The position numbers were made by a program, and so were the translations under genes. DNA of 7,513 nt from Fibrobacter sp. GTDB taxonomy: Bacteria; Fibrobacterota; Fibrobacteria; Fibrobacterales; Fibrobacteraceae. The stretch is from positions 1-7,513 of the forward strand of contig JABUUR010000326.1 in the NCBI GenBank assembly GCA_021443065.1, written 5' to 3'. Position 1 is the stretch's first letter; every line of letters starts with the position of its first letter. Shown in pieces: positions 1-4,760 of the stretch. Under the pieces are notes generated by a model. That model was not told the origin of the DNA and did no database searches. It saw nothing but the letters and a program-made list of their open reading frames with translations.

Positions 1-1078
1 CCGGACCTTGTTCGTTCACAAAGTTATCGGGGTCGATTTTTGTACCATCGGGGCGGGACAACGCGAAGACTCTCGGTGCGATTCCCTTGGGCAAGACGAT
101 TTCCAGACTGCGGAGGGTGGCCTTTTGACCTGCGGCGTCTCCGTCAAAAACCAGGTAGGCGGTTTTTGCGTAACGAGCCAGAATGCTTGCGTGGTTTTCC
201 GTCAATGCCGTACCCGAGGCGGCCACGACGTTGGTGACCCCCCCTTGGTAAAGACTGATCATGTCGAAGTATCCTTCAACAATGATCACGGAATTTTCCT
301 TGGCGATGCTCTGGCGGCTATGGTGCAACCCGAAAAGTATGTCGCTCTTGTGGTAAAGTGCCGATTCCGGGCTGTTCATGTACTTTGCCACCTTGAAATT
401 CGGGTCCTTGTTTTCGCTAAGGTCCCTGCCGCCGAAGGCAACGATGATGCCTGTAATGTTCTGGATGGCAATCATCAGGCGGTCGCGGAACTTGTCGGAA
501 ATACCTCCGTGTTCTTTTTCTACGGCAAGACCTGCCTTGACGCAATCCAAGGGGGAAAAACCGTTTTTTACGGCGTGGCTTATAAAACCTTCGCGGCCGT
601 CGGGGGCGTAGCCGATATGGAACCGCTTGCGAGTTTCTTCCGTAATGTTACGGCTGTTCAAATAGGCCAGGGCTTTTTGGCTCAAAGTCAACTGGGACTC
701 GAACCATTGGCAAGCCAGTTCGTTTAGTCGGCGAACCTTTTCGCGCTCCTCCACAATTTCGGCATTTTCGGGTGCTCCCAACGAGGGGAGGACGAAGCCC
801 GTAAAGTTGGCCACCCATTCTACGGCCCCCTTGAAGTCCAGTTTTTCGTGCTCCTGGACGAACTTGAAGACGTCACCGGCGGCTCCGCAGGCAAAGCACT
901 TGTATATGCCTAGGGACGGGTTTACGTTCATGGAGGGGGAACGGTCGTTATGGAAGGGGCATACTCCAAGATAACGTCCGTTTCCGGAACGTTTTAAAGG
1001 CAGAAAACTCTCGATGACGGTGGCGATGTCCGTCTGGGTTTTCAGTTGCTGGATGATTTCGTTAGAGTAAAAAGCCAC
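1..1078 (-). CDS. dnaG: DNA primase DnaG, N-terminal 359 codons (3' end outside the window)
   Basis: DnaG makes the RNA primers for DNA replication. Translating the minus strand from a GTG at 1078 gives an uninterrupted frame to the window edge. The N-terminal CHC2 zinc finger is complete (C40, H43, C61, C64), the same residue numbers as in E. coli DnaG, which supports the GTG start. An in-frame TAA lies four codons upstream, so no longer ATG/GTG start exists. The core domain follows, with motifs such as FGGRD, and then the Toprim fold: VEGYFD with the acidic residue at E268 and FDGDAAG with D312 and D314. E. coli has E265, D309 and D311. The sequence ends near NFVNEQG, so the rest of the core and the C-terminal DnaB-binding domain are not visible. 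No clear Shine-Dalgarno precedes the GTG. The aminotransferase gene ends 24 bases upstream on the same strand, so translation may be helped by that neighbour. Identification is near certain. Confidence 0.96.
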   Translation of the reverse strand, partial: MAFYSNEIIQQLKTQTDIATVIESFLPLKRSGNGRYLGVCPFHNDRSPSMNVNPSLGIYKCFACGAAGDVFKFVQEHEKLDFKGAVEWVANFTGFVLPSLGAPENAEIVEEREKVRRLNELACQWFESQLTLSQKALAYLNSRNITEETRKRFHIGYAPDGREGFISHAVKNGFSPLDCVKAGLAVEKEHGGISDKFRDRLMIAIQNITGIIVAFGGRDLSENKDPNFKVAKYMNSPESALYHKSDILFGLHHSRQSIAKENSVIIVEGYFDMISLYQGGVTNVVAASGTALTENHASILARYAKTAYLVFDGDAAGQKATLRSLEIVLPKGIAPRVFALSRPDGTKIDPDNFVNEQGP

Positions 1079-1102
1079 AGGTGAAATTTAGAAAAAAGCA
1101 AA

Positions 1103-2218
1103 TTATAGAACTTCGGAAATTTTTTCTATGATGTCGTCAACCGGGGTGAATGGGCACACGGGAAGGCTTATGGCCTTGCTTGCCGCCAATGCGGCGTTGG
1201 TGTTGGTTTTGCCGATGTTTTGCCCCCGTAGGCCGGAGAAGCATTTTTGATTTTGCAATGTGGCGGGGTAGTGGATGCAGTACGGTATTTCCGCCTTCTT
1301 CATTTTTTCGATGAAAGCGGGACGGTCGTCTGCCAGAAGGGTGTATTGGGCAATTGTGCTGGCATTGCCGGAGGCTACCTTTTGGGGCTTTACACCTGCA
1401 GTTTTTCTAAAAAAGACATTGTATTTGTGGGCGTTTTCCTGACGGATTTTCAATTCTTCGTCCAGATGGCTCAGTTTTACCCTGAGAACCCCTGCCTGCA
1501 ATGCGTCCAAACGGCTGTTGACGCCAATGATCTCATGTTGGTAGTGGCCCCTGCTGCCGTGGTTTGCGATCATTCGAATCCGGTCTGCCAGGGAATCGTT
1601 CGCGGTAAACAGGGCGCCGCCGTCGCCGTAGCAACCCAGGGGCTTGGTGGGGTAGAAACTCGTAATGGAAATGTCGCCGAAGGTGCATGCCGCTTGGCCG
1701 CCCTGGGTGGCCCCGAAGGCCTGTGCGGAGTCTTCTATGATCCACAGGTTGTGTTTTTCTGCAATTTTTCGCAGTTTTTCGAAGGGGGCGCACTGTCCGA
1801 AAAGATTGACTGCGATAATGCCCTTGGTTTTGCCGGTAATCTGCTGTGCCACGCTTTCTGCGGAAATTTGCAGGGTTTCCATGTCTATGTCGGCGAATTT
1901 CGGTGTTCCGCCTAAAAAACAGACGCATTCCGCGGGGGCGATAAAGGTAAAGTCAGGAACAATAACCTCGTCCCCTTTTTCGATGCCAAGTGACATCAGG
2001 GCGATGGTCAGCGCATCCGTACCGCTGGCACAGGTCACCGTTTGCACCATTTTTGCGTTGCGGGAATGTGAGTGTATGTATTGGGAAAGTTCTTTTTCGA
2101 GATTTGCAACCTGCTCCCCGCCAATGAAACTTCCGCTGTCCAAAATGGTTTTTTCCATTTTTTCGAGTTCTTCGCGGTATTTATTTCGTTGTCCGACAAG
2201 GTTTACAAAGGGTATCAT
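1103..2218 (-). CDS. DegT/DnrJ/EryC1/StrS family PLP-dependent sugar aminotransferase (WbpE-like)
   Basis: This 371-residue protein is full length for the family, which transfers an amino group (usually from glutamate) to keto-sugar nucleotides for O-antigen, capsule or glycan synthesis in the cytoplasm. Visible landmarks in order are: N-terminal FVNLVGQ; the cofactor-phosphate site CASGTDAL (63-70); EDSAQAFGA (162-170), with D163 expected to contact the pyridinium nitrogen; SFYPTKPLGCYGDGGA (187-202), with K192 as the PLP lysine; NHGS (219-222); GVNSRLDALQA (232-242); and the C-terminal IHYP. The SF-P-KPLGCYGDGGA-F block and NSRLD-LQA resemble WbpE, which forms UDP-2-acetamido-3-amino-2,3-dideoxyglucuronate, but related 3- or 4-aminotransferases share these motifs, so the sugar is not settled. 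The ATG at 2218 has no Shine-Dalgarno. The gene runs towards dnaG with a 24-base gap and probably shares its transcript. Family assignment is strong; the exact substrate is inference. Confidence 0.93.
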   Translation of the reverse strand: MIPFVNLVGQRNKYREELEKMEKTILDSGSFIGGEQVANLEKELSQYIHSHSRNAKMVQTVTCASGTDALTIALMSLGIEKGDEVIVPDFTFIAPAECVCFLGGTPKFADIDMETLQISAESVAQQITGKTKGIIAVNLFGQCAPFEKLRKIAEKHNLWIIEDSAQAFGATQGGQAACTFGDISITSFYPTKPLGCYGDGGALFTANDSLADRIRMIANHGSRGHYQHEIIGVNSRLDALQAGVLRVKLSHLDEELKIRQENAHKYNVFFRKTAGVKPQKVASGNASTIAQYTLLADDRPAFIEKMKKAEIPYCIHYPATLQNQKCFSGLRGQNIGKTNTNAALAASKAISLPVCPFTPVDDIIEKISEVL

Positions 2219-2225
2219 GGGGCGA

Positions 2226-2231
2226 AAAATA
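2226..2231 (-). promoter_or_regulatory. Tentative -10 element just upstream of the aminotransferase gene
   Basis: Read on the minus strand, TATTTT lies 7 bases before the ATG at 2218, with a weak TTTCAA 18 bases further upstream as a possible -35. A start site at the usual distance would fall at or next to the ATG, giving a leaderless or very short-leader mRNA. This would fit the absence of a Shine-Dalgarno. The region is generally AT-rich, so a chance match is quite possible. Confidence 0.25.
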
Positions 2232-2249
2232 GAAATTTTTTTGTACCCC

Positions 2250-2277
2250 TTGAAATTTTTTTATTCTTTGCTAAATT
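2250..2277 (+). promoter_or_regulatory. Probable rpsT promoter
   Basis: TTGAAA (2250-2255) and TAAATT (2272-2277) are separated by 16 bases, close to the sigma-70-type -35 and -10 consensus. They would start transcription around 2284, about 37 bases before the rpsT start codon. The element lies in the divergent region between rpsT and the leftward aminotransferase gene. It was identified by eye from consensus and spacing only. Confidence 0.5.
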
Positions 2278-2308
2278 TGAGCCAACATTTTTAAGTAGGT
2301 TTTCACCC

Positions 2309-2312
2309 GGAG
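2309..2312 (+). promoter_or_regulatory. Ribosome binding site of rpsT
   Basis: GGAG lies 8 bases before the GTG at 2321. This fixes the start of S20 at this GTG rather than at upstream in-frame codons, which would read into antisense of the aminotransferase gene. Confidence 0.75.
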
Positions 2313-2320
2313 ATAATAAG

Positions 2321-2581
2321 GTGCCTCAACACAAATCTTGCAAAAAGCGTTTGATCCAGGCCGAAAAGGCCAATGCAATGAACCGTTCCGCCCGTTCTGC
2401 CATCCGTACCAGCCTCAAGGTTATCCGTACTGCTGCTACCAAGGAAGAAGCCTTGAAGGAATTGCCCAACTTGTTCAGCCAGCTCGACAAGGCTGCCTGC
2501 AAGCATCGTGCCGGTTTCTGCGCAAATCGCGCTGCCAATTACAAGGCAAAGGCTGCAAAGATCGTCAATAGCCTCGCCTAA
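2321..2581 (+). CDS. rpsT: 30S ribosomal protein S20
   Basis: S20 is a primary 16S rRNA-binding protein of the small subunit. The 86-residue product starts V(M)PQHKSCKKRLIQAEKANA, matching the usual S20 opening (KSA-KR--Q-EKA-). It continues with NRSARSAIRT, a variable middle, and the basic C-terminal block HRAGFCANRAANYKAKAAKI ending NSLA, comparable to the HKNKAARHKA region and NKLA end of the E. coli protein (87 residues). The frame stays open well upstream, but nothing there resembles S20 and the strong ribosome binding site points to GTG 2321. The non-ATG start is notable because E. coli rpsT also uses a weak start (UUG) linked to autoregulation. The gene appears to be a single-gene unit with its own promoter and terminator. 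Confidence 0.95.
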   Translation: MPQHKSCKKRLIQAEKANAMNRSARSAIRTSLKVIRTAATKEEALKELPNLFSQLDKAACKHRAGFCANRAANYKAKAAKIVNSLA

Positions 2582-2622
2582 TTAGCGTCGCCATCGGTTT
2601 TGCAATCGTTTTCGGAAATGTG

Positions 2623-2665
2623 CCAGAGTATGCAATGATACTCTGGTCTTTTCTGTGTTTATTTT
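2623..2665 (+). terminator. Rho-independent terminator after rpsT
   Basis: A perfect 9-base-pair stem, CCAGAGTAT (2623-2631) and ATACTCTGG (2638-2646), encloses the loop GCAATG. It is followed at once by a T-rich tract (2647-2665, TCTTTTCTGTGTTTATTTT). It lies 41 bases after the rpsT stop codon and is the clearest regulatory structure in the window. Confidence 0.9.
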
Positions 2666-2678
2666 AATTTTCCATTAA

Positions 2679-2780
2679 TGCGGGAGGGGATAGCGGCTCG
2701 GAGGCCTGGATGACAGGGCCAACTAGATTCGGCGCAAGTGCTGTTTCCTTACACGGTACGCTGACTGCAACCTTTTTTTT
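2679..2780 (+). ncRNA. Candidate structured RNA, unidentified
   Basis: A GC-rich stretch sits in an otherwise very AT-rich gap and codes for no convincing protein. By hand it folds on the plus strand. A 12-pair helix joins 2684-2695 (GAGGGGATAGCG) to 2739-2750 (TGCTGTTTCCTT), including several G-U pairs. Inside it is a hairpin, GGCCTG (2703-2708) with CAGGGCC (2714-2720, one bulged G) and loop GATGA. A possible outer helix joins TGCGG (2679-2683) to CTGCA (2765-2769). The segment ends in T8 (2773-2780), which would suit termination, and TTTAAT (2663-2668) is a possible -10. I could not match it to tRNA, SRP RNA, RNase P RNA, tmRNA or a riboswitch class that I know. It could also be a long structured leader of mglA. 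Confidence 0.35.
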
Positions 2781-2795
2781 ATGCAAAAAAAGCAT
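2774..2795. repeat. AT-rich inverted repeat (T7-ATGC-A7, nested ATGC-A7-GCAT)
   Basis: Seven T (2774-2780) can pair with seven A (2785-2791) around the loop ATGC. Alternatively ATGC (2781-2784) pairs with GCAT (2792-2795) around the A7 loop. The two hairpins exclude each other. Both are weak on their own. The element may mark the 3' end of the candidate RNA or simply reflect the AT-rich composition. Confidence 0.3.
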
Positions 2796-2843
2796 TTTGT
2801 GTGAATTTTTTCAAATTAACGTTCTTTTTTGTGTGTAATTTTT
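2795..2843 (+). repeat. Imperfect direct repeat in the mglA leader, 32-base offset
   Basis: TTTTGTGTG followed by AATTTTTT (2795-2811) recurs as TTTTGTGTG followed by TAATTTTT (2827-2843). The offset of 32 bases is about three turns of the DNA helix. The stretch 2781-2889 before mglA is otherwise AT-rich, and I found no convincing -35/-10 pair in it. The repeat may be a regulator binding site, or chance in low-complexity DNA. Confidence 0.35.
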
Positions 2844-2898
2844 ATTAAAAGATTTTTTTTTACTAGATTGTGAATAGAAAGTATCAAGGATGTGTATA

Positions 2899-3843
2899 AT
2901 GTCTTCGATTAATTTTGCCACAAGAGAAATTAGTTGTAAAGTTGTTTATTACGGCCCGGGCCTTAGCGGCAAGACCACCAATTTGCAGGTGATCCACCAG
3001 AAGATGCCCCAGGACAAGCGTACAGACATGGTGTCCCTCGCAACCGAAGGTGACCGTACCTTGTTCTTTGACTTTTTGCCGCTGAATCTTGGGGACATCA
3101 AAGGCTTCAAGACTCGTTTCCAGCTTTATACCGTTCCTGGCCAGGTCTATTACAACAGCACCCGTAAACTCGTGCTTCGTGGTGTGGATGGCATTGTTTT
3201 CGTGGCGGATTCCCAACGCTCTCGTCAAGCGGAAAACCTTGAAAGCTTGCAGAATCTTCGCCAGAACCTGCAGGACTACGGCATGGATCTAGACGATATG
3301 CCTTTTGTCCTTCAGTACAACAAGCGCGACATGGATAGTGTTTTTACCTTGGACGAACTTAATGCCGAGCTGAACCCCCGCAACGTGCCTTTCTTCCCGG
3401 CCACCGCCCATAACGGCAAGGGGGTCGTGACTACCCTCAAGACAATCGCGATGCTTGTCATTGAAAAATTCAACGTCAAGCAGGGCTTTTTGCACCAGGC
3501 GGCAGCCTCTGCCAACAACACCGGTGTTCACGACGTGTCCTTGACCAAGGAGGGCGTTTCTGTCAAGGCGGCTGCTCCGGCCCAGCCTCAGCAACCTGCC
3601 GCGGCACCCTCGCCTTTCCGCATGCCTTCTTTTGCTGCAAAACCGCCCTCCGGCACCCCGGCCCAACCTGCAACCGCCGGTGCCGGTCTGTTCCAGAAGG
3701 GTGCCACGTCCTCTCCCTTTGGTCGTCCCCGCGCGTCGGCCCCTGTGCCCAGAATGCCCACCTTTGGACGCGATGTGGCCAAGCCCAATAACGAAGGCGA
3801 CGACGATATCGAATTACGCCCTTACGTTCCCAAGAAAAAGTAA
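2899..3843 (+). CDS. mglA: MglA-like Ras-family GTPase with a long proline/alanine-rich C-terminal tail
   Basis: MglA is the small GTPase that sets the leading cell pole and controls motility machinery in Myxococcus. The start MSSINFATREISCK (ATG 2899) matches the family N-terminus, and AAGGA (2886-2890) is 8 bases upstream. An in-frame ATG at 2890 overlaps that site and is less likely. The P-loop is GPGLSGKTT (19-27). R53 (in GDRTLFFDF) and TVPGQ (78-82, with T78 and Q82) keep the MglA-specific residues at the same numbers as in M. xanthus, and the base-specificity motif is NKRD (141-144). The GTPase domain ends near residue 195, the full length of M. xanthus MglA. Here a further stretch of about 119 residues follows, rich in P, A, S and G. 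It has two RMP(S/T)F motifs (241-245, 285-289), two SPF motifs, and an acidic-then-basic end (DDDIELRPYVPKKK). The tail is probably disordered and may bind partners. It is the first gene of an apparent four-gene operon; mglB starts after a 22-base gap. Confidence 0.94.
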   Translation: MSSINFATREISCKVVYYGPGLSGKTTNLQVIHQKMPQDKRTDMVSLATEGDRTLFFDFLPLNLGDIKGFKTRFQLYTVPGQVYYNSTRKLVLRGVDGIVFVADSQRSRQAENLESLQNLRQNLQDYGMDLDDMPFVLQYNKRDMDSVFTLDELNAELNPRNVPFFPATAHNGKGVVTTLKTIAMLVIEKFNVKQGFLHQAAASANNTGVHDVSLTKEGVSVKAAAPAQPQQPAAAPSPFRMPSFAAKPPSGTPAQPATAGAGLFQKGATSSPFGRPRASAPVPRMPTFGRDVAKPNNEGDDDIELRPYVPKKK

Positions 3844-3865
3844 CCCGTTTCAGAGAGGCTAAGAT

Positions 3866-4285
3866 ATGAGTGATTTTACCATTTATTCTGATGATGCGGA
3901 CAAGGTCCGTCGCTTAATGTCTGCCTACCAGGCTAGTGTCAAGGCCGAATACATCGTCCTTTGCCACCGTGACGGCTCCATCATTGCCGAAGTGGGTTCC
4001 CTGGGCCTGGATGCAACTCCCCTTGCTGTATTGAGCACGGCATCCTTTGACTCTGCAAGCCAGGTCGGCCTAATGCTTGGGGGCGAAAATTTTAACGCCG
4101 TTTCCTACTCCGGCGAAAATCGTTCCATCTACATTACTCCGGTAGACCAGGCCCTGCTTTTGGTGCAGATTTTCCCAGGTTCCAAACTTCCGAACCGTAT
4201 CGACGATTTTAACCGTCTCCTTGTGGAAAAACTTGTAGACGCAGTTCCTGCCTTTACCCAGAACACTAGCCGCCTGGTTCGCTAG
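3866..4285 (+). CDS. mglB: MglB-like roadblock/LC7 protein, partner of MglA
   Basis: This 139-residue protein is a single roadblock/LC7 domain, the fold used by MglB, which binds MglA as a homodimer and stimulates GTP hydrolysis. Family-like features are the N-terminal helix (about 10-25), the strand pair around YIVLCHRDGSIIAEVG (29-44), the central helix with LAVLSTASFDSASQ (53-66), the GEN-sequence turn followed by SIYITPVDQALLLVQIF (87-103), and the C-terminal helix DDFNRLLVEKLVDAV. It ends about ten residues after the domain, so it lacks most of the C-terminal extension of M. xanthus MglB (about 159 residues). AGAGAGG (3852-3858) provides the ribosome binding site 7 bases before the ATG. 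The order mglA-mglB is the reverse of the M. xanthus mglBA operon. Function as the MglA regulator follows from family plus adjacency. Confidence 0.88.
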   Translation: MSDFTIYSDDADKVRRLMSAYQASVKAEYIVLCHRDGSIIAEVGSLGLDATPLAVLSTASFDSASQVGLMLGGENFNAVSYSGENRSIYITPVDQALLLVQIFPGSKLPNRIDDFNRLLVEKLVDAVPAFTQNTSRLVR

Positions 4286-4293
4286 GAGGCCGC

Positions 4294-4755
4294 ATGGCTA
4301 AGTTACCTCCGCTTCGTAATTTGCGGAAGACGACAATCGTCGTGATTGGCGTGCTCTTGTTTTTTTTGATTTATCACATTGCGACGTTTGCAGTAAAAAA
4401 GACGCCTGTTCAAGATACCGCTCAAACTGAATTGACCAAAATCAAAAGCCTGGTATGCACCCATATTGCCAACGGAGAGACTTTTGGTGTAGACAGTGTC
4501 TTTGTGGAAGGCACTCGATTGTATATTCTTTCCACGATTAATTCCAATAATTTTACCGACGTCGACACCCTTGTGCATATCTGGTTCAATGGTGTCGATA
4601 CCATCCAGAAGTCCATATGCACATTGTCTGCGAACAATTGTCACACATCCGTTGATTCCAAACTGGTTAAGCCTGGGAACTGGAGCGTAGACTTGGTGCA
4701 TGGCCGAAAACTCTTGTCCTCAAGGCAGTTTCTTGTAGAACCTGCCCGTAGGTAG
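4294..4755 (+). CDS. Single-pass inner-membrane protein with DUF2914-like periplasmic domain
   Basis: The 153-residue product begins with a short basic cytoplasmic segment (residues 1-12). One hydrophobic helix (about 13-34, TTIVVIGVLLFFLIYHIATF) follows, and then a periplasmic domain of about 115 residues. The domain contains HIWFNG (95-100), a lone W130 in PGNWSVDLV and a closing GRKLLSSRQFLVEP. This H-W...G-W-V...G--L---F-V pattern resembles DUF2914, a beta-sandwich domain of unknown function, but the match is from memory. Cysteines C109 and C116 could form a disulfide. AGGAGG (4284-4289) overlaps the mglB stop codon and lies 4 bases before the ATG, implying tight translational coupling. 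Between a cytoplasmic switch and an outer-membrane protein, it could be a link across the inner membrane; this is inference. Confidence 0.8.
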   Translation: MAKLPPLRNLRKTTIVVIGVLLFFLIYHIATFAVKKTPVQDTAQTELTKIKSLVCTHIANGETFGVDSVFVEGTRLYILSTINSNNFTDVDTLVHIWFNGVDTIQKSICTLSANNCHTSVDSKLVKPGNWSVDLVHGRKLLSSRQFLVEPARR

Positions 4756-4760
4756 TTCTT

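Noticed and set aside
8..727. Long plus-strand frame of 239 codons
   Set aside because: It is the antisense shadow of dnaG, whose minus-strand translation shows the CHC2 zinc finger and Toprim motifs; the plus-strand product resembles nothing known.
1247..1915. Plus-strand frame of 222 codons
   Set aside because: Antisense to the aminotransferase gene, which carries complete catalytic motifs on the minus strand.
2072..2320. N-terminal extension of S20 in the same open frame
   Set aside because: The extension overlaps the aminotransferase gene in antisense and lacks S20 similarity; the GGAG site and family length place the start at GTG 2321.
2735..2772. Minus-strand resemblance to the SRP RNA core (GGAAACAGCAC versus GGAAGCAGCC)
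   Set aside because: The stem that must flank this core is absent: the bases on either side do not pair, and the usual tetraloop is replaced by an unpaired GTGTAA. A T-run is found only on the plus strand.
2679..2772. Possible tRNA in the GC-rich island
   Set aside because: No T-arm motif (GGTTCRA), no acceptor stem and no anticodon arm could be fitted.
2890..2898. Upstream ATG (MCI-) as the mglA start
   Set aside because: It overlaps the AAGGA ribosome binding site, while MSSIN at 2899 aligns exactly with the M. xanthus MglA N-terminus and keeps all motif numbers identical.
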